This document shows, one piece after another, positions 52,010 to 61,011 of a stretch of 64,000 bases of DNA. The translations under genes were made by a program, and so were the position numbers. Position 1 is the first letter of the stretch. Each line of letters starts with the position of its first letter. Origin of the DNA: Bacteroidota bacterium (GTDB taxonomy: Bacteria; Bacteroidota; Bacteroidia; Chitinophagales; Chitinophagaceae). The DNA lies in NCBI GenBank assembly GCA_023428755.1, contig JAEYWX010000015.1, positions 62,001-126,000 of the forward strand, given 5' to 3'. The notes under the pieces were generated by a model, which saw only the letters and a program-made list of their open reading frames with translations, was not told where the DNA came from and ran no database searches.

Positions 52010-52594
52010 TTACAGCGCAATACCTAAACCTACCTGGAAGCCGGTTGTTTTCCATTGTTCCTGATCAGGCAAATCGTTTATATTGTTTAACCCGATCGCA
52101 TAACGGCCATAGACCCTTACACGTAAAATATTCAACTGTGCACCGAGCAATAATGAAAAGTCGCCGTTTTTAAATGCTTCCTGTCCGTTTTGGAGAAAGG
52201 TTTTATCCTTGTTCACTAAGATACCAAATTGAGGACCTGCCTGCAGCGATAATATTTTCGCCGGCTTGTACGTGAGTAAAAGTGGAATACTCAGGTAATT
52301 CAATTGCGGATTTTGCAAACTCTGATCGTCGAGATTTTGATAAATGGCACTGAAACCGGAAACCGTATCGGAATTGATCTGGTTCCACAATACTTCAGGT
52401 TGCAACGCAAACTTTTTTCCTAACGGAATTTCAGCAAATACGCCGAGGTGATACCCAAGTTTATATTGCTCATCAAATCCCTTTCCTTCAATTTTTCCAA
52501 TATTGGCTCCGAGTTTAGGACCAATGCGAAACTGTGCAAACGAAACAGATGAAGCTGTAATAGCAACGAGCAGGATGACAAGTGATTTTTTCAT
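52010..52594 (-). CDS. Outer-membrane beta-barrel protein (OMP_b-brl_2-like)
   Basis: A 194-residue small barrel. Signal peptide ends at SSVSFAQ (about 20). Then FRIGPKLGANIG, KLGYHLGVFAEIPLG, LNYLSIPLLLTYKP, LSLQAGPQFGILVNK and a C-terminal GFQVGLGIAL strand. These match the outer-membrane protein beta-barrel family common in Bacteroidota. Function unknown. Own terminator. Confidence 0.88.
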   Translation of the reverse strand: MKKSLVILLVAITASSVSFAQFRIGPKLGANIGKIEGKGFDEQYKLGYHLGVFAEIPLGKKFALQPEVLWNQINSDTVSGFSAIYQNLDDQSLQNPQLNYLSIPLLLTYKPAKILSLQAGPQFGILVNKDKTFLQNGQEAFKNGDFSLLLGAQLNILRVRVYGRYAIGLNNINDLPDQEQWKTTGFQVGLGIAL

Positions 52595-52689
52595 TTTTTT
52601 TGATTTTAGTTAGTAACTAACGGCGAATTAAATGCCAATCATTTATTTGCCTCGGTAAAAATATGTTAAGAAGAATTGTGCCCCAAAAA

Positions 52690-53694
52690 TCAAAACATAA
52701 ACCCGGCCTGCACACTATACAAGGTGCTCAGTTTGTTTTGGCTGCTTAACAGGTAATAGTCAAAATACACCTGAGGGTTTAAAAAGAATTTACCGATATA
52801 CCAGGTTGCATCCAACTGCAAACCCAGCGATTGGAATTGAAATGGATTTGTTTGCGAATCGGTTTCAGAATAACTTCTGCTGCGGCTCAGCAAACGTCGC
52901 TGACGTACCGTACCTTTTGAATCAACGGTTACACGTGTAGCTGATCCCAGTAACAGCAATGTTGGCTGCAGATTAAAATAATCTTTCTTTCCGATTCCAT
53001 CAAGCACCCAATCGTAACGGAGATAAGGGATGAAAGAAAAGTCCCTGATGCGGATTGTTGACGTATCACTCACATAAAAATATTGTGTTACCAATTCACC
53101 CGTGAGTGGCAAACGTATCTGTTGCGAATCGAGGTATTGCAAGGTTTCACGGTAACGCCCACCCGAAAAGCCCAACATCACGCCCGGTCTGAATTTTCCT
53201 TTACCTACCTGCAAATATGCCAGCACATCATTATCGTAAGGTGATGATGCATTTACAAATTCTTTCTTTCCTAAAAAACGGGTGTACGATATTCCGTACG
53301 ACACTTTCTCCAACTGTGCTTGATCGTATGAAAACGTTAGTGCATGTTGTAGCAGTTGCGATTTACCGGACTCTGTTAAAATAAAATTGTTGTAAGTAAG
53401 GCCCCATCCGCTTTTATGGTAATAGGCAATCGTAGGTGTAAAGCTGAGGTTGCTGGCCGATTGCTGTGCATTCAGTGCAACGTTGCGTACACTAAACTGT
53501 GTATTGCCAACTCCTAATGAAAACAACCAATAATTTTTAGGTGCCTTCAATGAATCATACAAGGCCAGGAAATCATCCAGTTCTTTTTCCAGTGAATCAA
53601 CATTGATGACAACAGAATCTGTTTTTGTTTCCTGTGCATTTACAGAAATACAAAAACAAAACAACCAAACGAATAGAATAAGTGGTTTGTGCAT
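52690..53694 (-). CDS. Hypothetical exported protein, probable outer-membrane barrel
   Basis: A 334-residue protein with signal peptide (LILFVWLFCFCISVNAQ). A short acidic helix (VINVDSLEKELDDFLALYD) leads into many amphipathic strands (YWLFSLGVGNTQFS, TPTIAYYHKSGWGLTY, YGISYTRFL, GVMLGFSGGRY, FSFIPYLRYDW, LNPQVYFDYY). The end is YSVQAGFMF, with terminal Phe as is common for barrels. Family not named. Its 5' end faces the 3' end of the metallophosphoesterase gene on the same strand. Confidence 0.72.
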   Translation of the reverse strand: MHKPLILFVWLFCFCISVNAQETKTDSVVINVDSLEKELDDFLALYDSLKAPKNYWLFSLGVGNTQFSVRNVALNAQQSASNLSFTPTIAYYHKSGWGLTYNNFILTESGKSQLLQHALTFSYDQAQLEKVSYGISYTRFLGKKEFVNASSPYDNDVLAYLQVGKGKFRPGVMLGFSGGRYRETLQYLDSQQIRLPLTGELVTQYFYVSDTSTIRIRDFSFIPYLRYDWVLDGIGKKDYFNLQPTLLLLGSATRVTVDSKGTVRQRRLLSRSRSYSETDSQTNPFQFQSLGLQLDATWYIGKFFLNPQVYFDYYLLSSQNKLSTLYSVQAGFMF

Positions 53695-53754
53695 GCGGCT
53701 AAGGTTGTTCCAATAGACGACCCGGCTGCAAGATAGTTTAATGGCTGTAAAAAA

Positions 53755-55017
53755 TTATGTAAGCTCAATGAGTGTGATCTCCGGCAAAATACCCACCCGT
53801 CCGGGGTAACCAATAAAACCGAAGCCACGGTTGACATATAATTTCTGGTTGGCTTCTTCGTACAAACCGGCCCATTGCTTGTAAACATATTTTACCGGGC
53901 TCCAGCGAAAACCCGGAATTTCAACACCAAACTGCATACCATGTGTATGGCCTGACAGGGTAAGATCGATATCTTTAAATTGCGAGGTTACTTCTGCATT
54001 CCAGTGAGACGGATCGTGGCTCATCAAAATTTTAAATGGTGAATCTTTTGCAGCCGCATGTGTTTCGGGCAATTTACCAAACGATGGAAAGTTTGCTTTT
54101 GCGCTGGTATTATCAACCCCAAGTATGGCAATCTGCTGCCCGTCTTTTTCAATCACCACATGCTCATTGCTCAACGTTTTCCAGCCCATTTTTTTATGTA
54201 CATCCTTTACAGCGGCAGCATTGCTGAGTTGTTTCTGTCGCACCTCATCCCGGCTGCTTCCTGTTGGAAAACCATAATCATGATTGCCCAATGTTGCATA
54301 CACACCATGGGTTGCTTTCAATTCCGAAAACACATCCATATATTCCTTCATCTCTTCGGCACTGTAGTTTACAAGATCGCCTGTAAACAATACCACATCG
54401 GCCTGTTGTGCATTTATTTTGTCAATGCCTTTCCGCACCGCTTCCTTATCAGTAAAACTTCCGCTGTGTATATCACTCACATGAATGATCTTAAAGCCTT
54501 TGAATGCCTGCGGCAGATTGGCAAAGCCGATTGCAATTTTCTGCAAATTGTATTTGTATTTGTTGCCAAACCCATACAGCAATGAAGTAAACAATCCACC
54601 ACCCACAGCCAGTCCGGCCCAACTTAAAAACATAGAACGGGTAATGCCTGTACCGGTGCCTGTATTTTTCGGATTCCAGTTGGGAAAAACAAAACTGCCT
54701 GCCCATTGTACCACACGCCGTACATCATCTACCAGTAAAAAAGCACTGGCCAGCATTTTTGCCAGGAATAAACCGATCACCACAGCAAACGCATAGGTGC
54801 GTAATAATTTATGCCACGCTTCGTAATTGGTAAATGTAATGCTGAGCATTAATGCAAACGAAAGTATACTGATGCCCCAATACACCGCAAATACAATAAA
54901 CCGTGTGCGTGGTGCCCAGCTATCGGCTACTGTACGCAGCGCCTGAAACACATAAATATCCACCAACAAAAAAATCAATAGAAAGATCCATGAACCGGCT
55001 AAACGTCGCATAAGCAT
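53755..55017 (-). CDS. Membrane metallophosphoesterase (YkuE-like)
   Basis: A 420-residue protein with four N-terminal membrane helices (up to about 150) and a calcineurin-like phosphoesterase domain. Metal motifs in order: DIHSG (in IIHVSDIHSGSF), GDLVN, GNHDY and the late SHDPSHW and GHTHGMQF. Similar enzymes include YkuE, a Mn-dependent phosphodiesterase or UDP-sugar hydrolase; the real substrate is unknown. ATG at 55017 is used since the upstream codon is TTG. Confidence 0.92.
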   Translation of the reverse strand: MLMRRLAGSWIFLLIFLLVDIYVFQALRTVADSWAPRTRFIVFAVYWGISILSFALMLSITFTNYEAWHKLLRTYAFAVVIGLFLAKMLASAFLLVDDVRRVVQWAGSFVFPNWNPKNTGTGTGITRSMFLSWAGLAVGGGLFTSLLYGFGNKYKYNLQKIAIGFANLPQAFKGFKIIHVSDIHSGSFTDKEAVRKGIDKINAQQADVVLFTGDLVNYSAEEMKEYMDVFSELKATHGVYATLGNHDYGFPTGSSRDEVRQKQLSNAAAVKDVHKKMGWKTLSNEHVVIEKDGQQIAILGVDNTSAKANFPSFGKLPETHAAAKDSPFKILMSHDPSHWNAEVTSQFKDIDLTLSGHTHGMQFGVEIPGFRWSPVKYVYKQWAGLYEEANQKLYVNRGFGFIGYPGRVGILPEITLIELT

Positions 55018-55201
55018 CAAAATTGAGAAATAAATGAATCAACTGGCTGTTAAATTTCAAACAGTTACAGGCTTTCGGCTATAACACAGAGGGGATAAGT
55101 ATTGTTCCCGAATATTATGCCGAAACCTTATTTTTGTCAGGATGGCTCTTCTCGCCACACAGCATTGCTGTAACGTACAATTGCTCATCAAAACAGTTAA
55201 T

Positions 55202-55882
55202 ATGAATTTTACCTATTATGGCCACTCCTGCTTTGGTATAGACGTAAAGGGTTCGAAATTACTTTTTGATCCATTTATTACGTTGAATGAACTGGCGAAA
55301 GATAAAGTGGATGTAGCTGCCATTGAAGCAGATTATATTTTAGTGAGTCATGGACATGCCGATCATATTGCAGATTGTGTAAATATCGCTGCCCGTACAA
55401 AAGCAAAAGTGATTTGTAATTGGGAAATTCATTTATGGTTGCAGAAAAACGGGATCAGTAATACGCATCCCATGAACACTGGTGGACGTTGGGCGTTTGA
55501 ATTTGGAACCGTACGTTGTGTAACAGCACAACATTCATCTTCACTGCCTGATGGTAGTTATGGCGGCAACCCAATGGGATTTGTAATAATCGGAGATACA
55601 CCGTTTTATTACAGCGGCGATACAGGGCTAACACTTGAAATGCAATTGGTACCACAGGGTGCACAGCTTTCGTTTTGCATTTTGCCCATTGGCGATAATC
55701 TTACCATGGGGTATGAAGATGCAGTACGGGCTGCTCACATGATGGGTTGCAGCAAAGTGATCGGCGTACATTACAATACGTTTGAACTGATTGAAATTGA
55801 CACCGACAAAGCCAGACAGCACTTTGAAAAGAACGGATTGCAATTATTGCTGCCGGCCATTGGAGAAACAATTGAATTATAA
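55202..55882 (+). CDS. Metallo-beta-lactamase fold hydrolase (UPF0173 type)
   Basis: A 226-residue single-domain hydrolase. The metal motif is SHGHADHI (about 55), with a further His in TAQHSS and an Asp in YYSGDTG. GVHYNTFELIEID follows. It resembles UlaG-like and UPF0173 metal-dependent hydrolases. ATG at 55202 starts MNFTYYGHSCF, the family start; the longer frame is not family-like. ParA follows 51 bases later. Confidence 0.9.
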   Translation: MNFTYYGHSCFGIDVKGSKLLFDPFITLNELAKDKVDVAAIEADYILVSHGHADHIADCVNIAARTKAKVICNWEIHLWLQKNGISNTHPMNTGGRWAFEFGTVRCVTAQHSSSLPDGSYGGNPMGFVIIGDTPFYYSGDTGLTLEMQLVPQGAQLSFCILPIGDNLTMGYEDAVRAAHMMGCSKVIGVHYNTFELIEIDTDKARQHFEKNGLQLLLPAIGETIEL

Positions 55883-55933
55883 AGCCGTACATACATGCCT
55901 TACGAGGCAACACAAAGCAGGAACGAAATTATT

Positions 55934-56761
55934 ATGGGTAGAATTATTGGAATCGCCAATCAGAAAGGAGGAGTAGGTAAAACCACTACAGCAATTAACC
56001 TTGCTGCCAGTTTTGCTGTGCTTGAATACAAAACATTATTGGTAGATGCTGATCCGCAGGCCAACAGCACTACAGGTGTTGGATTTGATTTGCATAACGT
56101 TCAGCAAAGTCTCTACGATTGTTTTGTAAACGGTGCCAATGCAAAAGATGTGGTGCTGAAAACAGATATTCCAAATCTTGATCTGATCCCCTCTCACATT
56201 GACTTAGTTGGCGCCGAAATTGAAATGATCAATCAGCCCAACCGTGAATCGGTGATGAAACAACTGCTGGCCGGCTTGAAAGAGGAATACGATTTTATCA
56301 TTATCGACTGTTCTCCTTCACTTGGTTTAATAACCGTAAATGCATTAACTGCTGCCGATGCCGTAGTAGTGCCTGTACAAACAGAATTTTTTGCATTGGA
56401 AGGATTGGGTAAACTACTCAACACCATTAAAATTGTGCAAAGCCGTTTGAATCCGCAACTGGTGATCGAAGGTATTTTGATGACGATGTACGATGGACGT
56501 TTGCGTTTGTGCAACCAGGTAGTGAGTGAAGTAAGAAGACATTTTGAAGGCATTGTATTTGATTCCATCATTCACCGCAATACACGTTTAAGTGAAGCGC
56601 CGAGTTTTGGTAAGCCGGTGATCTTATACGATAGCGAAAGCAAAGGCGCCATTAATTATCTCAATCTCGCCAAAGAAATTTTGCAGCGAAATAATCTTAC
56701 CAAGATCAACCAGGAAGACAAGATCATTGAGATGGATGAGGAAGAAGAAGCTGCGAGCTGA
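55934..56761 (+). CDS. parA: ParA/Soj-family partitioning ATPase
   Basis: A 275-residue deviant Walker ATPase. The P-loop is KGGVGKTTTAINLA near 10, with VDADPQANST, and Walker B DFIIIDCSPSLGL. ParA pulls ParB-parS complexes and segregates chromosomes. The usual parB neighbour is missing here: 169 bases of repeat lie before fmt. The C-terminus is acidic (EMDEEEEAAS). The cytoplasmic role is assigned by family. Confidence 0.93.
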   Translation: MGRIIGIANQKGGVGKTTTAINLAASFAVLEYKTLLVDADPQANSTTGVGFDLHNVQQSLYDCFVNGANAKDVVLKTDIPNLDLIPSHIDLVGAEIEMINQPNRESVMKQLLAGLKEEYDFIIIDCSPSLGLITVNALTAADAVVVPVQTEFFALEGLGKLLNTIKIVQSRLNPQLVIEGILMTMYDGRLRLCNQVVSEVRRHFEGIVFDSIIHRNTRLSEAPSFGKPVILYDSESKGAINYLNLAKEILQRNNLTKINQEDKIIEMDEEEEAAS

Positions 56762-56767
56762 TGGGAA

Positions 56768-56915
56768 AAAGCCATGAGCCTCTAGCCGTGAGCTACGAGC
56801 CGTGGCCTATAATCATCAGTATCATTAAACTCACTGTTTCAAATATTTTTAGTTTGCGATCTATAAAGCAGTTGCCTTTTACTCGCAGCTTATAGCTCGT
56901 GGCTCGCAGCTTTCT
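56768..56915. repeat. GCTCGCAGC-type dispersed repeat, inverted pair
   Basis: AGCCATGAGCC and AGCCGTGAGCTACGAGCC on one side face CTCGCAGCTTATAGCTCGTG and GGCTCGCAGC on the other. The words are like those at 15238. It fills most of the parA-fmt gap. Confidence 0.6.
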
Positions 56916-56930
56916 CACTACTTTTGCCGC

Positions 56931-57956
56931 ATGGTAACAAAAGAATTTCCCCGTATCGTTTTCATGGGTACGCCTGAGTTTGCAGTTGCATCATTGAATG
57001 CATTGGTGCAGGCGGGTTATAATGTAGTGGGTGTTATTACTGCGCCTGATAAACCAGCCGGACGTGGTATGAAACTTACACAAAGTGCCGTAAAGCAATA
57101 TGCAACCGAACACAATCTGTTTGTATTACAACCGGAGAAACTGAAAAATCCTGTATTTCTTGAAGAATTGCAATCATTACATGCCGATCTGCAGATCGTG
57201 GTGGCGTTTCGTATGTTGCCGGAAGTGGTATGGAATATGCCGAAGATGGGAACGGTAAATGTGCACGGCAGTTTGTTACCGCAATACCGTGGTGCCGCTC
57301 CTATTAACTGGGCTGTGATCAATGGAGAAACGCAAACCGGTGTAACTACGTTCAAATTAAAACATGAAATTGATACAGGCGATATTCTGCTGCAGGAAGC
57401 ATTTCCCATTGGAGAAGATGAAACCGCAGGCGAAGTACACGACCGTATGAAAGAAATAGGTGCACAGTTGCTGGTAAAAACAGTTGAAGGATTGGTGAGC
57501 GGAACGCTGGAGGAAAAAACGCAAGAGTCAATGGTCAATGGTCAATGGTCAATGGACGACTCCACAACTTTAAATTCTCCTTCACCACTCACTATTCACC
57601 ATTCACCATTAAAACATGCTCCCAAAATATTTACTGACACCTGTAAAATTGATTTCAGTAAAACAGTGGAAGAAGTACACAATCTCATCCGTGGCCTCTC
57701 TCCTTTTCCCGGTGCATTTACAACGTTCAATGGAAAGACGATGAAGATCTATCGGTCGAAGAAAGAAGCCTCCCCAAACCCCTCCGAAGGAGGGGCTTAC
57801 GCTGAAAGCGGTCTGACCGACAATAACTTTACTACTGATGGCAAAACCTATTTAAAATTCGCCTGCAGTAACGGTTATTTACAGGTGTTGGAATTACAAC
57901 TCGAAGGAAAAAAACGAATGAGTGTAGAAGATTTTTTGCGGGGGTACAGGAGTTGA
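56931..57956 (+). CDS. fmt: Methionyl-tRNA formyltransferase with two repeat-derived inserts
   Basis: A 341-residue enzyme that adds formyl to Met-tRNAi from formyl-THF. Family blocks: IVFMGTPEFAVASL, the formyltransferase core HGSLLPQYRGAAPINWAVINGE (partly shown: HGSLLPQYRGAAP), and GDILLQEA. The C-terminal OB domain begins with KIYRSKKEA. Two unusual inserts are present. Residues about 200-228 (ESMVNGQWSMDDS and on) lie between the catalytic and OB domains, and about 281-289 (PNPSEGGAY) lie inside the OB domain. Both are encoded by dispersed repeats. The gene is essential in most bacteria, so the inserts must be tolerated. Confidence 0.95.
   Translation: MVTKEFPRIVFMGTPEFAVASLNALVQAGYNVVGVITAPDKPAGRGMKLTQSAVKQYATEHNLFVLQPEKLKNPVFLEELQSLHADLQIVVAFRMLPEVVWNMPKMGTVNVHGSLLPQYRGAAPINWAVINGETQTGVTTFKLKHEIDTGDILLQEAFPIGEDETAGEVHDRMKEIGAQLLVKTVEGLVSGTLEEKTQESMVNGQWSMDDSTTLNSPSPLTIHHSPLKHAPKIFTDTCKIDFSKTVEEVHNLIRGLSPFPGAFTTFNGKTMKIYRSKKEASPNPSEGGAYAESGLTDNNFTTDGKTYLKFACSNGYLQVLELQLEGKKRMSVEDFLRGYRS
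57526..57612. repeat. In-frame repeat insert in fmt, first
   Basis: Begins with GTCAATG four times in tandem and ends with ATTCACC-type words. Same family as the GAATGG/CAATAG intergenic repeats. Confidence 0.7.
57767..57799. repeat. In-frame repeat insert in fmt, second
   Basis: GCCTCCCCAAACCCCTCCG then AAGGAGGGGCT. Palindromic CCCCTCC/GGAGGGG, the family found in hsdM and hsdR. Confidence 0.7.
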
Positions 57957-57964
57957 TTACGATT

Positions 57965-58696
57965 TTATTCTGGTCCAACATTATAATTCAAACATTCCGA
58001 CCACTTTAAACCTTCAGGCAACTGTTGATTACTAAATTCAATATGAATCACTCGTCTTTTTTTATTTACAAGCGTTCTGTTTGATGCATGTAAAAGCAAA
58101 GGGCTCATGAACATAACTGCTCCGTTTTTAACCGGACAGAAAACTTCATCCTTCCCATCAACAGCAGCACGAATAACTCCTTTTTTATGTGAACCCGGAA
58201 TTACTCTTAGTGCTCCATTCTCATCGTCCGTATCATCCAAATGAACTCTAATCGTAAAATTATTTTCAAGTATTGAAAGTGGCGGTTGTACTGCATACTG
58301 GTCCTGTTTAACAGTCCACGGGCCAAACCCATTTACATTCAACTTCGATTCAACAGAAATGGTTAAATCCTGGTGATACGCAACAAACCAATTCGATTTT
58401 TCAGGCTTATCAAAATAAATTGATTTTACAACAAAATAATCTTCACCAAACATATTTGAAACCAGTGCCTTCATCTTTGGTGAAAAAACATAAGGTATTG
58501 TACCGGGAATAAGCTTAAAGAATTGTCTGATTGCAAAAACATCGTTGCTGATTCTAAATGCAGGATTATCTGTATTTGCAGAAGTGATTTCATTTAAAAT
58601 CACTTCGATTTCTTCATTATCAAAGATATCTTCAATCACAGCAAATCCAAGAGACTTATACTGTTCCTGCTTTTTTGTTATGTCTGTCATATCCAT
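57965..58696 (-). CDS. Phytanoyl-CoA dioxygenase (PhyH)-family protein
   Basis: A 243-residue Fe(II)/2-oxoglutarate-type enzyme. Iron ligands look intact: H and D in AYHQDLT and a distal His in LLLHASNRT. The 2-oxoglutarate Arg is in KKRRVIHIEFS. Such enzymes hydroxylate small molecules or acyl chains; the substrate is unknown. The first ATG is 58696; the longer frame starts with TTG. Confidence 0.85.
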   Translation of the reverse strand: MDMTDITKKQEQYKSLGFAVIEDIFDNEEIEVILNEITSANTDNPAFRISNDVFAIRQFFKLIPGTIPYVFSPKMKALVSNMFGEDYFVVKSIYFDKPEKSNWFVAYHQDLTISVESKLNVNGFGPWTVKQDQYAVQPPLSILENNFTIRVHLDDTDDENGALRVIPGSHKKGVIRAAVDGKDEVFCPVKNGAVMFMSPLLLHASNRTLVNKKRRVIHIEFSNQQLPEGLKWSECLNYNVGPE

Positions 58697-58790
58697 ATGG
58701 ATCAAAATAAAACGGGTGAAAGTTTTTAACAGACACCCGCTTTGTATTTTTCTTACTTCGCACTTTCAACTTTCCACTTCCAACTTGTCT

Positions 58791-59762
58791 TTACTTTCCC
58801 CACACCAACTCTGCATTGAATTTCTCTGTGCTTACGCCCAGTTGCGCAGCGGCTGAGTTACTGAGCCGGAATACCAATCCGCTGCCGGGGCTTGTTTCCT
58901 CTACCCCACCCAATACTTTTGCATACACCGCTTTTCCGTTGGCCGGGTTGCGGATCATTACAATCGCTCCTTTTTCTACCTGGTCCATCAACACATAATA
59001 TTTTCCATCGCTCCAGCCACTGGTGCTTTTAAACACACTGCCTGCTCCGCTGTTTGCTTCTACACGTTTGCCGTTATTTGTCTGGCGGTTGAATTCATCT
59101 TTGAAAAAACCATTGCCGGTATAACTCACCGTTGTTGCTTCTATTTTCGGTTCTTCTTTCTTCACTTCCGGTTTGGGTTCTTCTTTTTTCACAACCACCG
59201 GTTGTTCTCTCTTCGGCTCTTCTGTTTTTACAACAGGTTTGGGTTGCTGTTGCACCACCGTTGGTTCGCTGCGTACATTCATTCCCTTTGCTGCCAATGG
59301 AGACAGAGTTTTATCTACTTTCAAAAATCCAATGATCACTTTGCTGCCCACACTCACTGCATCGCCCAGATTGTTCCAGGATTTGATAGATGCATTATCA
59401 GTTCCATACAACTGACTCAAACGGCTCATGGTTTCCCCTTGCTTTACGATATGATACAAAGGAACCACCGTTTCATTTTCGGCACGGGTGCCTGTTTGCC
59501 AGAAATTCACTTCGTTGAGCGGAATACGAATTGCCTGGCCAATACTTAAAGGCGATGTTAACTCCAGCCCATTGTACGGAGCAAACACACGTGGACTGAT
59601 ATTGTAAATACGACCGATACTGTAAAAATTTTCTTTTGGCTCAATCTTGTGTGTGAGGTAGGGCTTATTTTGATTATCTAACTGTACCAGTAACGGCGTG
59701 GATTGCGCCATTGCTGCAACAGCGGTAAAACAAATACTCAGAAATAAAAAGGCTCTCTTCAT
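58791..59762 (-). CDS. Secreted LysM peptidoglycan-binding protein
   Basis: A 323-residue exported protein. Signal ends at VAAMAQ (about 20). LysM-like units begin near LTHKIEPKENFYSIGRIY and YHIVKQGETMSRLSQLY (about 100). A Pro/Lys/Glu linker with EEPK repeats spans about 170-210. The C-terminal domain (VLMDQVEKGAIVMIRN, VLGGVEETSPGSGLVFRLSN) is a small barrel like those in RlpA-type proteins. ATG at 59762 is the signal-peptide start. Likely a cell-wall binding protein. Confidence 0.85.
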   Translation of the reverse strand: MKRAFLFLSICFTAVAAMAQSTPLLVQLDNQNKPYLTHKIEPKENFYSIGRIYNISPRVFAPYNGLELTSPLSIGQAIRIPLNEVNFWQTGTRAENETVVPLYHIVKQGETMSRLSQLYGTDNASIKSWNNLGDAVSVGSKVIIGFLKVDKTLSPLAAKGMNVRSEPTVVQQQPKPVVKTEEPKREQPVVVKKEEPKPEVKKEEPKIEATTVSYTGNGFFKDEFNRQTNNGKRVEANSGAGSVFKSTSGWSDGKYYVLMDQVEKGAIVMIRNPANGKAVYAKVLGGVEETSPGSGLVFRLSNSAAAQLGVSTEKFNAELVWGK

Positions 59763-59858
59763 GGAAACATGATTTTTTACTCTGCAAAGATGCAGAATTC
59801 CGTGAAAGTATTGTGCCAAAGAAAAGCTTAACGTTTCTTTTGCTAACATTGCATCCAC

Positions 59859-60494
59859 ATGAGCAATACGAAACCTAAATATTACGTGGTGTGGAAAGGG
59901 AAAGAACCGGGCATTTATGCCAACTGGAACGATTGCAAACAACAGGTAGAAGGCTTTGCCGGTGCTGCGTACAAATCATTTACTTCTAAAGACGAAGCTG
60001 AACAGGCATACAAAGAACATTTCGCCAAACATATCTATAAAAAAGAGAAAACTTCTGTTACAAAAGATGTAACCATGCTTGGTACACCTATCCACGAAAG
60101 CATTGTGGTAGATGCAGCCTGGAACAGTGTACAAAAAGATATGGAGTACCAGGGCATCCTGTACAAAACCAATACACGTATTTTTCACATGGGACCACTG
60201 GCAAACGGCACCAATAACATTGGTGAATTTTTAGCCATTGTGCATGCACTTGCGTATTGCAAAAAACACAACCTGCTTACCATACCTATTTACAGCGACA
60301 GCCGCAATGCCATTGGCTGGGTGAAAGCAAAAAAATGCAAAACCAATCTTGAACAATCGGCAAAAACAGCACACATTTTTGATTTGATCCATCGTGCAGA
60401 AAACTGGCTCACAGAACACACGTACAAAAACAAAATTCTCAAATGGGAAACCGAAGCATGGGGCGAAAACCCTGCTGACTTTGGAAGGAAATAA
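59859..60494 (+). CDS. rnhA: Ribonuclease HI with N-terminal viroplasmin domain
   Basis: A 211-residue RNase H that cuts RNA in RNA-DNA hybrids. N-terminal caulimovirus-viroplasmin domain about 6-50 (YYVVWKGKEPGIYANWNDCK). The catalytic acids are D85 (VVDAAW), E in NNIGEFLAI, D in IYSDSRNA, and D in NPADFGRK. The substrate-binding K/W-rich segment is present. Divergent from the LysM gene. Confidence 0.93.
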   Translation: MSNTKPKYYVVWKGKEPGIYANWNDCKQQVEGFAGAAYKSFTSKDEAEQAYKEHFAKHIYKKEKTSVTKDVTMLGTPIHESIVVDAAWNSVQKDMEYQGILYKTNTRIFHMGPLANGTNNIGEFLAIVHALAYCKKHNLLTIPIYSDSRNAIGWVKAKKCKTNLEQSAKTAHIFDLIHRAENWLTEHTYKNKILKWETEAWGENPADFGRK

Positions 60495-60628
60495 GCATTT
60501 GTAGTTTTTTGTTTATGGTTTTAAGTTGTGAGTTCTCACTTGTGCCTTCTTCCTTGTGCCTTTCTGCATTTTTTGGCAAGGTTCTTGAAAAACAGTAACT
60601 ATTATTCACCATTTAAAATCACAGCATT

Positions 60629-60916
60629 ATGAGTATGAAGTTAATTTTTGCCTGCGTGGCCGCAGGTGCAGCTGTAGGTATGCTGATGGCGCCTGAAAGT
60701 GGTAGTTCCATTCGTAACACGATCAATGAAAAATTCAACGATCTCAAAGAACGTTTGTACAAAGTAAAAAGCAGCAGTTCAGAAATTGAAGAGTTGAAAG
60801 AAGTATTTAAACATGAAATTGCCGGACTGAAAGAAGATACACGCAAACGTGTACTCGAAATTCTGCAGGCAACAAAGCTAACCGGTAATCATATAAAGGA
60901 GCAACTGGTTTCTTAA
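60629..60916 (+). CDS. YtxH-domain small protein
   Basis: A 95-residue protein with an N-terminal membrane helix (about 4-20, LIFACVAAGAAVGMLMAP). The YtxH block MAPESGSSIRNTINEKFNDL follows, then a coiled coil. YtxH proteins are general-stress membrane proteins of unknown action. A terminator follows. Confidence 0.88.
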   Translation: MSMKLIFACVAAGAAVGMLMAPESGSSIRNTINEKFNDLKERLYKVKSSSSEIEELKEVFKHEIAGLKEDTRKRVLEILQATKLTGNHIKEQLVS

Positions 60917-60937
60917 GTTGGTACCGGATGCAAATAA

Positions 60938-60963
60938 AGGGAGTCGGTTACCGGCTCCTTTTG
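60938..60963 (+). terminator. Rho-independent terminator after the YtxH gene
   Basis: GGAGTCGG/CCGGCTCC hairpin with loop TTA, then TTTT. It lies 22 bases past the stop. Confidence 0.75.
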
Positions 60964-61011
60964 TATTTTAGGCAACCAAAAGTTCCTACCCATCTTTCAC
61001 CTGTAAATTAA

